NCBI GenBank assembly: GCA_020846635.1
Contig: JADLDO010000024.1
Coordinates: 1-64,000 of the forward strand
Origin: Caldilineaceae bacterium
Lineage (GTDB): Bacteria > Chloroflexota > Anaerolineae > Caldilineales > Caldilineaceae
Direction: 5' to 3'
Length of the DNA stretch: 64,000 nucleotides
A program made the translations under genes and the position numbers. Below, one piece after another: positions 31,065-39,897 of the stretch. Below the pieces are notes generated by a model. The model was given only the letters and a program-made list of their open reading frames with translations. It had not been told where the DNA came from and ran no database searches. The number at the start of each line of letters is the position of its first letter. Positions within the stretch are counted from its first letter, which is position 1.

Positions 31065-31892
31065 ATGTTGCGCAAAGCTCTACTGAGTATCACTGTAGCT
31101 CTATTGACTCTGATGTTGTTGGTCATGGGTGTCATGGCCCAGAGTGATGAAGCGACAGGTTCCCCCGCTTTTACGGTCGTACCCAGCGTCGCAGCAGCGA
31201 GCGTGACACAGACAGTGCCGGTCACACTGACCTTGAGTCTCCCCAGCCCAGCCGGACCCATAACGGTAGAAGTGCCGATTTTCCTCTCGCTGGATATTCG
31301 CATTGGCATCTCGCCGGAACTGACGACGACAGTGGAAGTGACCCCCAGTGTGGTGACGGAAGTGGATGTCATAGAGGCAGAAGCGACAGCGACAGAGGAG
31401 AGCGTAGTGACTGTGCCGACCGTAGCCTCGCCGACTGCGGTAGCTACATCCACCCCAACGGATGAGCCTCCGGCGGCAACGCCCACCCCAGAAGCTGTTG
31501 AACCAACCCCGGAGCCGCTGCCCACGGCTACACCTTTACCCACGGAGACGCCGGAGCCTGTGGTCGTCGCCCCACTTTGCCCCGACCCGCGTTCGGTCAT
31601 CACATCACCCGGTGTCAACCAAGTGCTGTCGGGGACAGCGCAAATCCTCGGCACAGCGACACATGAGAATTTCCAGTATTACAAGGTGGAGTATGCACAA
31701 GGGGCTGATATTGACCCGAATAACACCTTCGCCTATTTGGCCGATGCGCGCGTGCAGGTAATCGGGGGTCTGTTGGCTACTTTTGACAGCAGCAACCTGA
31801 GCAACGGCGCGTACACGATCAAGCTCACTGTGGTAGACACGTCAGGCAACTTCCCCCCACCCTGTACCGTGACCGTGGTGATTGAGAACTAG
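31065..31892 (+). CDS. Secreted protein with Thr/Pro/Glu linker and Ig-like domain
   Basis: A 275-residue exported protein. The signal peptide (LLSITVALLTLMLLVMGVMA) is cut after MAQ. A beta-rich segment follows, then a low-complexity linker of Thr, Pro, Glu and Ala (about residues 105-180), and a C-terminal domain beginning CPDPRSVITSPGVNQVLSGT with GTATHENFQYYKVEYAQG and LSNGAYTIKLTVVDTSGN, a bacterial Ig-like fold seen in many Chloroflexota surface proteins. Two cysteines near its ends may form a disulfide. ATG 31065 is well supported by GAGGAGGAAG. Probably cell-surface or envelope located; binding partner unknown. Confidence 0.82.
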   Translation: MLRKALLSITVALLTLMLLVMGVMAQSDEATGSPAFTVVPSVAAASVTQTVPVTLTLSLPSPAGPITVEVPIFLSLDIRIGISPELTTTVEVTPSVVTEVDVIEAEATATEESVVTVPTVASPTAVATSTPTDEPPAATPTPEAVEPTPEPLPTATPLPTETPEPVVVAPLCPDPRSVITSPGVNQVLSGTAQILGTATHENFQYYKVEYAQGADIDPNNTFAYLADARVQVIGGLLATFDSSNLSNGAYTIKLTVVDTSGNFPPPCTVTVVIEN

Positions 31893-31898
31893 GAGTTG

Positions 31899-31957
31899 AT
31901 GTACCGCACCAGCCGCCGGACGGTAAACGGTAGCCCTGGGCGGCTTCTGCGGTACAT
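31899..31957. repeat. Outer palindromic repeat, uninterrupted copy
   Basis: ATGTACCGCA (31899-31908) and TGCGGTACAT (31948-31957) form the ends, with AGCCGCC/GGGCGGCT nested inside. The block 31911-31944 matches, in reverse complement, the two separated halves of the repeat at 23,649-23,789. Confidence 0.75.
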
Positions 31958-31994
31958 GAGTTAGTACACGATAAATTAGGTAGCTTGGCATGAA

Positions 31995-32038
31995 CCCTCC
32001 CGGAAGCTGGAGAGCCCTCTGGGCCGCTTCCGGGAGGG
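31995..32038 (+). terminator. CCCTCCCGGAAGC hairpin (repeat family, copy 3)
   Basis: Perfect 13-bp arms (31995-32007 and 32026-32038) around an 18-nt loop, followed by TGCTTTTAG, so termination of the upstream secreted-protein transcript is plausible. It shares its core with the hairpins at 23,817 and 28,913. Confidence 0.65.
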
Positions 32039-32176
32039 TGCTTTTAGTGGTGTGTGTAGAACGCTGTCGCTGTCCGCGCAAGGGGCAGAAGGCTGCGCTT
32101 TCTCTCTGCGGCTCTGCGTGAGATGCTGGACGGCGCGTAATCGCGATTTGCATTGTATTAGAACATCTGGTTTGAT

Positions 32177-32803
32177 ATGACCATGCCAACAACGAACTTT
32201 GGGACAGCGGTCGGCAAGATCGTCAAGTCCAATACCCATGTGGATTATGTGTGCCAGGTCTATAGCGCCAACGAGGTGACGGTTTGCCCCAAGCCGGGTG
32301 ATTACCGCTTTGGCGGCTTTGTGTCGATCCGGCTTGAGGGGGATGGCGAACCGGGCGGACAGTTGATTGGGGTCATCTACAACACGCTGCTGATGAATCC
32401 CGATTTTGGCAATTTAGGCCCGCGCCTGAGCCCGAATCAGGATTTGGAGGTTTTTACGCCCGACTATTTGGCGGAGACTGCCACGTTGGTGGGGATTATC
32501 GCCGTGGGCTGGATCGATACCACGGGAACCTGTCATCAAGGTGTGCCGGTGTTGGCGGCGACGGTCAACAATCCGGTGCATTGCCTTACAGAGGATGAAC
32601 TGCGTCACTTTCACCAGGATGGGGCAGGGCGGCTCTGCATGCGCTATGTGTCGCTGTTGATGAGCCAGAACAACGCGCTGGTCTTGCCGTTGTTGCTCAA
32701 CATTGTGGATCGTCTTATGCTGCTTTTCCCAGAGCAGCATGGTCAACTGACGCTGATGCGCAACAATTTGGCGTGGAAGAGTGTTGTCCAGCCAGTAGGC
32801 TAA
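32177..32803 (+). CDS. HerA-associated conserved protein (HAS-barrel-like)
   Basis: A 208-residue soluble protein lying 49 nt upstream of a HerA/DUF87 ATPase gene. The N-terminal part (FGTAVGKIVKSNTHVDYVCQ, FGGFVSIRLEG, GQLIGVIYNTLLMNP) looks like a beta-barrel similar in pattern to the HAS-barrel at the front of HerA ATPases. The C-terminal part is helical (LCMRYVSLLMSQNNALVLPL) and ends with LMRNNLAWKSVV. It is not NurA: no RNase H-like nuclease motif is visible. I infer a structural or loading partner of the ATPase. ATG 32177 or ATG 32183 could be the start; neither has a strong ribosome binding site. Confidence 0.7.
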   Translation: MTMPTTNFGTAVGKIVKSNTHVDYVCQVYSANEVTVCPKPGDYRFGGFVSIRLEGDGEPGGQLIGVIYNTLLMNPDFGNLGPRLSPNQDLEVFTPDYLAETATLVGIIAVGWIDTTGTCHQGVPVLAATVNNPVHCLTEDELRHFHQDGAGRLCMRYVSLLMSQNNALVLPLLLNIVDRLMLLFPEQHGQLTLMRNNLAWKSVVQPVG

Positions 32804-32852
32804 TTCCGCCAAGAAGGGCTGGCGAGAAGTTGGCAAGAACCCGACGAGGATC

Positions 32853-34532
32853 ATGGAACAACTACAATGTGTTGGGACGGTCAAAGGTCCCGGCGAAACA
32901 CCTCACGAGTACACCTTTATCGCACCCGACCCGGAGCGACGGGTCAAGCATGGCGAATTTGTCTATTATTGGGCCGATGTGGAGGGCGAGACGCGCCAAA
33001 TCTTGGGGCGCGTGACCGCGCGCCGCTCGGTGCAGGTCTTCCCGGACAGCTTTATGGCAGACCCCAATGTGCCACCCGATCAAGTGGCGGCGCTGTTGGG
33101 CTATGAGAGCGATGCCAGCGAACTCTTTGAGATTACTGTGGCGGTGCTGGGCTATCACAGCCAGCGCATGAAGGAGTTTATCAACCCGCGCGTGCCTCCT
33201 GCGGGCGGGGCATCGGTCTTTATTGCGGGCAATGAGTTGCTCTCCGAGGTGTTGAGCCGTCGCAAGCGCGGGCAGGTGGGCAGCGCCTTTTTGGGCAGCC
33301 TGCTCAGTCGCGAGCCGGATGCAGTGCCGGTGGCGCTGGATGCCTATGGCTTCACCTCTACCCACTTGGCAATTATCGCCGGTACAGGCAGCGGCAAGAG
33401 CTATTTAGCGGGCGTGCTGCTGGAGGAGATGATGATGCCCTATAACAGGGCGTCGGTGGTGATTCTCGACCCTCACGGCGAATATGACACGCTGCAAGAG
33501 ATGCAGAACCGCCCGGAATTTTCCCAGGGCAACTATCGACCCAAAGTGCGTATCCTGCGCCCCGATACGATCCGTGTGCGGATTGATACGTTGACGCTGG
33601 GCGATTTGCGCTATCTGCTGCCCAATCTCAGCGAGAAGATGCAGTACCAGCTAGGGCGCGCCTATTCCTTTGCCATGCGCAGCTACCGCGATAAATTTAC
33701 CCTCGAACAACTGCTGTATGCTGTGCGCCAGACTGCGGAAGGCAGGCACGCCGAGGATGATGACTCGGTGGGTGAGGATGACCCGACGACCGGCGGTTTG
33801 ATCTGGCGCATCAACAGCGCGCTGAAGGGTAGCCAGATCTTTAATGACCACGAAAATCTGGAATTGCACGAACTCTTTCGCCCAGGGCAGTGTACGGTGA
33901 TCCAACTGAATGAAGTAGACCGCCGCGAGCAGCAGGTGATCGCCGCCACGCTCTTGCGCCGTATCTATGCCGCGCGTGTCGAGACTGACAAGAAGCAGGT
34001 CGGCCCCGGCGACAAGAGCTATATCCCTTACCCGGTCTTCTGCCTGATTGAAGAAGCGCATACCTTTGCACCTGCCAGCGCCGATGCCGTCAGCACCGAC
34101 GTACTCAAGCAGATCCTGAGCGAAGGGCGCAAGTTTGGGGTGAGCGTGGGGCTGATCTCGCAGCGTCCCGGCAAATTGGACAGCGATGTGTTGAGCCAAT
34201 GTATGACCCAATGCATCATGCGTATCGTCAATCCCATCGACCAGAACCGCATTGCCGAGTCGGTGGAGAGCGTGGGGCGCGATCTGCTGCGCGAACTGCC
34301 GAGCTTGAGCAAGGGGCAGGTCGTCATCAGTGGAGCCAGCGTCAACACGCCGGTGATGGTGCGTGTACGCACGCGCATCACCTCCCACGGTGGGCAGGAT
34401 GCCAACGCGCCGGAGAAGTGGATGCAGTGGTTTGAGGAGGAGCAGGATCTAGCCGAGGAGCGTGTCACCGCGCCCTTTGCTCCCCGCAAGGAACTGCCTG
34501 TGGAGCCGGACGGGGATATGTTGTGGGCCTAG
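32853..34532 (+). CDS. HerA/DUF87-family ATPase
   Basis: A 559-residue ATPase. Residues 1-110 form the HAS-barrel (VGTVKGPGETPHEYTFIAPD, FVYYWADVEGETRQILGRVT). Walker A is GTGSGKS at 177-183; VVILDPHGEYDTL follows; Walker B-like CLIEEAHTFAP is near residue 399; SVGLISQRPGKL and QCIMRIVNPIDQNRI match the later HerA motifs. HerA proteins are hexameric translocases that pump DNA, acting with NurA in archaeal end resection and with various effectors in bacterial defence. Here the only linked gene is the upstream HAS-barrel-like protein. The role (repair, segregation or defence) is open. Confidence 0.92.
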   Translation: MEQLQCVGTVKGPGETPHEYTFIAPDPERRVKHGEFVYYWADVEGETRQILGRVTARRSVQVFPDSFMADPNVPPDQVAALLGYESDASELFEITVAVLGYHSQRMKEFINPRVPPAGGASVFIAGNELLSEVLSRRKRGQVGSAFLGSLLSREPDAVPVALDAYGFTSTHLAIIAGTGSGKSYLAGVLLEEMMMPYNRASVVILDPHGEYDTLQEMQNRPEFSQGNYRPKVRILRPDTIRVRIDTLTLGDLRYLLPNLSEKMQYQLGRAYSFAMRSYRDKFTLEQLLYAVRQTAEGRHAEDDDSVGEDDPTTGGLIWRINSALKGSQIFNDHENLELHELFRPGQCTVIQLNEVDRREQQVIAATLLRRIYAARVETDKKQVGPGDKSYIPYPVFCLIEEAHTFAPASADAVSTDVLKQILSEGRKFGVSVGLISQRPGKLDSDVLSQCMTQCIMRIVNPIDQNRIAESVESVGRDLLRELPSLSKGQVVISGASVNTPVMVRVRTRITSHGGQDANAPEKWMQWFEEEQDLAEERVTAPFAPRKELPVEPDGDMLWA

Positions 34533-34542
34533 AGAAGTGGGC

Positions 34543-35649
34543 CTAGAAAAATTGGCAGACGCTTTCGATCACCGCAGATTGCTCCGGCTCGGTTAGATGC
34601 GGGCCGATGGGCAGGCTGAGCAGCGAAGCAGCGAACTCCTCTGCAAGTGGAAAAGTCCCCGGCTGGAAGTTCATCTCTTGATAGGCTTCTGACAAGTGGG
34701 GCGGTATGGGATAGTGGATCAAAGTGCCAATGTCCGCCTCGCGCAGATGCTTTTGCAGGGCGTCGCGCTGGGGATGGCGCACCACAAAAAGATGCCATGC
34801 CGGTTCGGCAAACGCTGAAACAAAGGGCAGGATCAATCCTGGAATTCCTTGCCACGCCGCAAGATAGCGCCTAGCAACCTGACGGCGGCGCTCATTCCAC
34901 TCGTCCAAATGGCGCAATTTCACACGCAGAAACGCCGCTTGCAGCGGATCTAGGCGCGAATTAAAGCCTTTGACCTCGTTGTGATATTTGACGCGTGAAC
35001 CATAGTTGCGCAGGAGACGTACTTTGTCTGCCAACGCCTCGTCATTGGTCGTCACCGCGCCTGCGTCGCCGAGCGCGCCCAGGTTCTTCCCCGGATAAAA
35101 GCTGAATCCTGCCGCATCCCCCAGTCCCCCTGCCTGCCGCCCTCGATAGCGCGCGCCATGCGCTTGTGCTGCGTCTTCGATCACCTTCAAACCATGCTGG
35201 TGCGCGATCTCGACAATCGCATCCATGTCGGCGGGCTGTCCATAGAGATGGACTGGAAGGACGGCTTTTGTCCGTGGTGTGATTGCGGCTGCAAGATTGG
35301 CGGGGTCTAGATTGTAAGTTTTTGGATCAGGCTCGACGGGGACGGGTGTGGCTCCTGCATAGGAGACCGCTAGCCAGGTGGCAATGTAGGTGTTTGAGGG
35401 GACAATGACCTCATCCCCAGGCCCAATGCCATAGGCGCGCAAGATGAGATGCAGCGCCTCCAGGCCATTGCCCACGCCCACACAATGCTTGACTCCCACA
35501 TAGTTCGCAAATTCCGCCTCGAACGCATCCACTTCCTCGCCGAGAATAAACCAGCCAGCGTCAAGAACGCGATGATAGGCCGTGTCCAGTTCTGCGGCTA
35601 ACTCCTGGTGGGGTGCTTTCATATCCAGAAAGGGTACAGATACGTTCAT
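34543..35649 (-). CDS. DegT/DnrJ/EryC1/StrS-family sugar aminotransferase
   Basis: A 368-residue PLP enzyme. [35 protein letters not shown] (D-A-A-Q/H) and [15 protein letters not shown] with the Schiff-base lysine (PGKN) are all present; [15 protein letters not shown] and the late [12 protein letters not shown] are typical of enzymes that transaminate 3- or 4-keto nucleotide sugars (FdtB/QdtB-like). It makes an amino sugar for surface glycans or glycosylated metabolites. It begins 6 nt before the GH3-like gene's stop on the same strand and is convergent with the HerA gene. Confidence 0.93.
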   Translation of the reverse strand: MNVSVPFLDMKAPHQELAAELDTAYHRVLDAGWFILGEEVDAFEAEFANYVGVKHCVGVGNGLEALHLILRAYGIGPGDEVIVPSNTYIATWLAVSYAGATPVPVEPDPKTYNLDPANLAAAITPRTKAVLPVHLYGQPADMDAIVEIAHQHGLKVIEDAAQAHGARYRGRQAGGLGDAAGFSFYPGKNLGALGDAGAVTTNDEALADKVRLLRNYGSRVKYHNEVKGFNSRLDPLQAAFLRVKLRHLDEWNERRRQVARRYLAAWQGIPGLILPFVSAFAEPAWHLFVVRHPQRDALQKHLREADIGTLIHYPIPPHLSEAYQEMNFQPGTFPLAEEFAASLLSLPIGPHLTEPEQSAVIESVCQFF

Positions 35650-35655
35650 GCGCTT

Positions 35656-38600
35656 CTACTCCGTCGTGCGTAGTTGCAGCCATACGAGGGGGAGCAGCAT
35701 GGCGATAAAGACCACCAACCCTGTGCCCCAGACAGGCAAACTGCCCTGGAGCCAACCCCCACCGGGCAAAAGCCCCAGGCCATAGAGAATATAGCCGCCC
35801 AGCCCACAGTTTACCGCCCACAGCATACTGTGGACAAGCGTTTGGCGGGGGAGGACGCGCACTTGGACCACGACCAACAGGGAGACAGTCGCCATCATCG
35901 TCAGCAGCGCAATGAGCAGCGAGACAAGGCTCAGGCGCGCGCCACCGTTCGGAGGTGTCTCCGCCTGTATCGGCACGATGGTTGTGGTGGGTGCTATCGT
36001 ACTGGAGATCATCGCGGTTTGGCTGGTGGTGTCGGTGGGCATAGGCGTGGCGACAATGGCAGCCCCCCCCTGCACGCTCAAGGCGACGGTTTCTGTGGAG
36101 ATAGCTGCGCCCGCGCGCGCCGTAATCTGGGCCACACCCCCGCGCGTCATCACTACATCGCGCGCGGCCACGCCATTTTGCGTTGCCACAGTCACCACCT
36201 CGCGCGCAGTGCCATCATCCTCATAGGCAATCACCAACTCGACAGAGGTGCCATTGCGGACAGGCCGCCGGTTGTAGTCCAGAATTGGCCCTGCCTGGAT
36301 GCGGATCAGCGTTCCTGCCTCGACCTCCGGCAAAGATGTCCCTGCACTCGTCGCTTCCCCGGCAAGAATATCCCCATCCGGGTCTAGCACAAGCATGTCA
36401 ATTGGCTGTGAGGGGTCGGGGCCAAGACGTTCGGCCAGGTTGGCAAAGCGCGTGCCCGGCACGCTCACTGGCGGCGCGCCCACGGGTGTATAGGCGCGAA
36501 AGAGGGCGCGCACCGCGCTTTCCAGAAAAGGCTGGGTCTTGCCATAGACGCCGTAATAGCCCGACAACTTGCTAATCTCCGTCGCATCCAGGAAATAGGG
36601 GGCATGGAGCGCCAAGACCACAATGCGTTTGTTGCCCCGCTGGACGCCGAGTTGGGCCAGGAAATCTTTGACAACATCGCTTGCGGGATGGTTTACCGTG
36701 TCTACATCGAGCATCGCAAAGATGATCCAGTCGGCCTCATCGATTAGCTGGCGTGTCTTGGTGTTCTTATCCACGGCATCTTCGCCCGCATCACTGCCCG
36801 TCGCAGGGTCAGGCGTTGGTGGCGGGGTCGAAGTCGGGGTGGGCAGGAGTACACTGCTATCGGGCGTAGGCTGTGGGGTGGCTTCTGCATCCAACACCTG
36901 AGCCACATCGGCAAAGGTCAAACTGACCACCTGATCCGCCGACAACTGCCCTGTGCCGTTGGGGCCATAGAGCCGTGAAATGATTGTGGACAACTCATCC
37001 GGCGCGACTGTTGTCTCCGCAACACAGGTGGCACATTCACGGATGATGCGGCTGTCGGTGACGACCAGGATTCGTTCATCGACCTGGGGCGCGGCCATTG
37101 CGCTTTCCGCCACAGCGCCAGGGTCGGGATAGAGGACGGTGAAAGACTCGCGCGCCACCTGGCCCATGATGATAAGCGCCTCGGCCTGTGCGTCACTGCT
37201 CAATGTCTGTAACTGCTCCTCGCCAATCAACACATCATCCAGGGGAATGATCGGTTGGCCTGGGGTCACTTCGAGCGCGGGGGAGGCTGCATAGAGGCGC
37301 AGCTTCAACATGATAATCCGGCGTACAGCGGCATTGACCTGGGCGGCAAAGTCGGCGTCGCGTTGATAGCGCTCTTGGAAGAAGGCAATAGTCTCCTTGA
37401 TGTTGAACTTTGCGCTCTCCCAATTATCGTCCAGGCTAAAGCGATCTAGATAGAGCAGATCGTGGCCCGCGGTAAAGGCATCCATCGCCACGCGACGATA
37501 GGGGAACTCTTGCAAGGTGGGGTCATAGTAGCGACGCAAGGCGGGCGCGCCCAGCATGTTGCTCATGACGACGCCGCCTTGTGCGCGCCATTCGGCAAAA
37601 CCGGGCCGCGCCAGCAGACCGGCCAATTCGGGCGCAAGGCTGATGGGTGTATTGCGCCCCAAACTGGCCCCTTGCAGCCCGCTGTAGCGGATATGGCTGG
37701 ACATTAAGCCGTCAGTGACAGCGGGGTCGCCTGCGGGCGAAACCGTGGTTGACGCCGCGCGGGTTACTGCCAAGAATGGGGGCAGCGTCACCCGCTCTAA
37801 TTCTGCCGCGCTGCGTTGTACAGTGGCGACTTCTTGGTCGGGCAAACGATCAGCATCCCCCGCACCTGGAAAGTGGCGCGCAATCGTCGCCACGCGCCGC
37901 CCGCTGCCTACATGCACACCGGCAATATAGGCGCGTCCCATTTGGCTAACCCAGTCAGGATCGCCGCCAAAGGATTGCAGCCCCAACGTTCCCACAACGT
38001 CTGTGCGGGGCTGGTCAAGCACATTCAGGCTCGGCCCCAGCAGGAGATTGACCCCAACCGCGGTCAATTCACGACCGACTACCTGCCCAACTCGATAGGT
38101 GAGTTCCGGGTGCCAGGTTGCGCCCAATGCCATGGCGCTGGGCAGCGGCGAAAAACCGCGGCGCAGCGTCGTCATCGGCAGCCCGTCACCGCTCTGTTCC
38201 ATGCCAATCAGCAGCGGCAGGTTAACCGGCGGCACTGTTGTCACCTGCTCCATTGAGACGGAGCCAGGCGGAGGCCATGTCTCCTCGCTCACCGCCTGCA
38301 GCGCCCGATCCGCCGGTAGCAACAGCCCATAGGCAAGCGCTTGCAGCCGGTTCACCAATGTCGCCACTTGGGAGGGGGTGTCTATACCCCGTTCGTTGAT
38401 CAAGTTGTTGTTGCGCGTGCTCAGCACCACGCCACCCACGCGATAGCCATAGAGCAGTTCGGCAACATCGCTGTCAAAGCCTGCGCTGCCTCCTTCAAAA
38501 CCAATGATAAACAACTGTCCCACCCGGTCGGCGACGCTCATTTGTGCCAAAATCGCATCCACCTGGGCGGACAATTCTGCGGCGTTCACGGCTGGTGGGA

Positions 38601-38739
38601 GGGTGGTGGGCAGGAGTGCAGGAGGCGCTACCGTGGGCAGCGGTGATGGCGTTTGGGCTTGGGAGGGGCGTGGTAGGAGCAAGGCCAACAGCAATAATAG
38701 GGTCAGCCAGGAACGGCAGCAGCGTTGGATCAAAGTCAT
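35656..38739 (-). CDS. GH3-like membrane-anchored exported protein, probably catalytically inactive
   Basis: A 1027-residue protein with a signal peptide (WLTLLLLLALLLPRPSQAQ). Residues ~60-430 follow the GH3 N-terminal barrel (VGQLFIIGFEGG, GVNLLLGPSLNVLDQP, ARHFPGAGDADRLPD). The family nucleophile Asp is replaced by Asn in GGVVMSNMLGAPALRR, and the KHFPGHGD and DSH catalytic-loop motifs are altered. A second alpha/beta region follows (LPTPTSTPPPTPDPATG linker; IVVLALHAPYFLDATEISKL), then a beta domain and three to four C-terminal helices (SLVSLLIALLTMMATVSLLV). I infer a wall-associated binding or scaffold role. A good promoter lies at 38,826-38,854. It is transcribed with the downstream aminotransferase. 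Confidence 0.85.
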   Translation of the reverse strand: MTLIQRCCRSWLTLLLLLALLLPRPSQAQTPSPLPTVAPPALLPTTLPPAVNAAELSAQVDAILAQMSVADRVGQLFIIGFEGGSAGFDSDVAELLYGYRVGGVVLSTRNNNLINERGIDTPSQVATLVNRLQALAYGLLLPADRALQAVSEETWPPPGSVSMEQVTTVPPVNLPLLIGMEQSGDGLPMTTLRRGFSPLPSAMALGATWHPELTYRVGQVVGRELTAVGVNLLLGPSLNVLDQPRTDVVGTLGLQSFGGDPDWVSQMGRAYIAGVHVGSGRRVATIARHFPGAGDADRLPDQEVATVQRSAAELERVTLPPFLAVTRAASTTVSPAGDPAVTDGLMSSHIRYSGLQGASLGRNTPISLAPELAGLLARPGFAEWRAQGGVVMSNMLGAPALRRYYDPTLQEFPYRRVAMDAFTAGHDLLYLDRFSLDDNWESAKFNIKETIAFFQERYQRDADFAAQVNAAVRRIIMLKLRLYAASPALEVTPGQPIIPLDDVLIGEEQLQTLSSDAQAEALIIMGQVARESFTVLYPDPGAVAESAMAAPQVDERILVVTDSRIIRECATCVAETTVAPDELSTIISRLYGPNGTGQLSADQVVSLTFADVAQVLDAEATPQPTPDSSVLLPTPTSTPPPTPDPATGSDAGEDAVDKNTKTRQLIDEADWIIFAMLDVDTVNHPASDVVKDFLAQLGVQRGNKRIVVLALHAPYFLDATEISKLSGYYGVYGKTQPFLESAVRALFRAYTPVGAPPVSVPGTRFANLAERLGPDPSQPIDMLVLDPDGDILAGEATSAGTSLPEVEAGTLIRIQAGPILDYNRRPVRNGTSVELVIAYEDDGTAREVVTVATQNGVAARDVVMTRGGVAQITARAGAAISTETVALSVQGGAAIVATPMPTDTTSQTAMISSTIAPTTTIVPIQAETPPNGGARLSLVSLLIALLTMMATVSLLVVVQVRVLPRQTLVHSMLWAVNCGLGGYILYGLGLLPGGGWLQGSLPVWGTGLVVFIAMLLPLVWLQLRTTE

Positions 38740-38825
38740 AGTCGGGTATTTGAAGCGGCTATTCGAAGTTGGTTATTCGAGTCATAAACGGGCAAAACAA
38801 GGTACGAAAATAAGGTGCGAGTGCC

Positions 38826-38854
38826 AGTATAGCGACAAGCGCCCGAAATGGCAA
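38826..38854 (-). promoter_or_regulatory. Promoter for the GH3-like gene
   Basis: On the minus strand, TTGCCA (38849-38854), a 17-nt spacer and TATACT (38826-38831). It lies about 90 nt before the GH3-like start codon at 38739. Confidence 0.6.
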
Positions 38855-39126
38855 AGTTACCGTCAATAATTTACATAATCATCGTCTTATATGAATGGGA
38901 GTGTGTATTCAGAAGCAATTGCAAGCATTTTGTTATGAACGATAGATACATTTGTGGATATACTGGTGTCGTTCTGGGTATCACGTTGTATGCAATGAAT
39001 CTTTCAGGACTTGCGAGCTGTCAAGGATAGGGCGTATCAAATCGGTGTTGATGATACACAACTATATTCAGAACCACTGCACGCGCATGATGTGCCGGCA
39101 TAGAGATGAATACGAATGGGGCCATT

Positions 39127-39154
39127 TTGCTAATCAAGCAGAGGTGGCTATACT
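39127..39154 (+). promoter_or_regulatory. Promoter for signal peptidase I
   Basis: TTGCTA (39127-39132), a 16-nt spacer and TATACT (39149-39154), 34 nt before ATG 39189. The rest of the 450-nt divergent gap (38740-39188) is AT-rich and shows no credible gene. Confidence 0.5.
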
Positions 39155-39188
39155 TGCATTAATCGTATGGAGCGTTCCTTAAGACCTT

Positions 39189-39779
39189 ATGCAGAATCCA
39201 AATCCCTACTCAAAGTATCCAATTAGCACCGAACCTGAGCAACGCTTTGCTGGGCCGCCTCCCAGCAAGCTGACGGTGCTGCGTCTGTTTATTCAAGAGA
39301 GTCTGCAAGTTGTGCTGCCTGCGCTGGTTCTGGCGCTGACAGTGCATCTCTTTCTTGCCCAAGCAACGATTGTCTATGGTCAGAGTATGGAGCCGAACCT
39401 GTATGAACGACAACGGCTGATCATTGACAAGATGAGCTATCACTTTTTCCCCCCACAGCGTAATGATATTGTTGTCATCGCCATGCCCGACATGGACGAA
39501 ATGTTAGTCAAGCGGGTGATCGGTTTGCCGGGGGAGACAGTTGAGGTACGTAATGGCGTTGTCTATGTCAACAACGAGCCGTTGCCGGAGCCTTTCCCGC
39601 ATGATATCGGCTACGAAAGTAAAGAAGCGATTGTTCTTGGCCCGCTCAACTACTATGTGATGGGCGACAACCGCGACAACAGCAACGACAGCCGCTCCTT
39701 TGGGCCAGTCCAACGTGAGTATATTCTCGGTCGGGTCTGGCTGCGCTATTGGCCCCTGGATGACTTCACTGCGTTTTGA
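39189..39779 (+). CDS. lepB: Signal peptidase I
   Basis: A 196-residue S26-family peptidase that removes signal peptides from exported proteins at the outer face of the membrane. One N-terminal helix (VVLPALVLALTVHLFLAQAT) anchors it. Box B is YGQSMEPNL, with the catalytic serine; box D, KRVIGLPGE, carries the catalytic lysine; box E reads MGDNRDNSNDSRSFGPV. The length fits single-helix Gram-positive-type enzymes. The many signal-peptide proteins around it are natural substrates. ATG 39189 is used; the ribosome binding site is weak. Confidence 0.96.
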   Translation: MQNPNPYSKYPISTEPEQRFAGPPPSKLTVLRLFIQESLQVVLPALVLALTVHLFLAQATIVYGQSMEPNLYERQRLIIDKMSYHFFPPQRNDIVVIAMPDMDEMLVKRVIGLPGETVEVRNGVVYVNNEPLPEPFPHDIGYESKEAIVLGPLNYYVMGDNRDNSNDSRSFGPVQREYILGRVWLRYWPLDDFTAF

Positions 39780-39897
39780 GCCGTTTACGCAGGCCGGTTT
39801 CCGATTAGGTCGCACCCGTTGGTTCTAACCTTGTTAACTATTCTAACTTTGTTGGTTCTAGCTGTGGTACGCAGCCAACCGGAAGGCTGGGTCGCGC

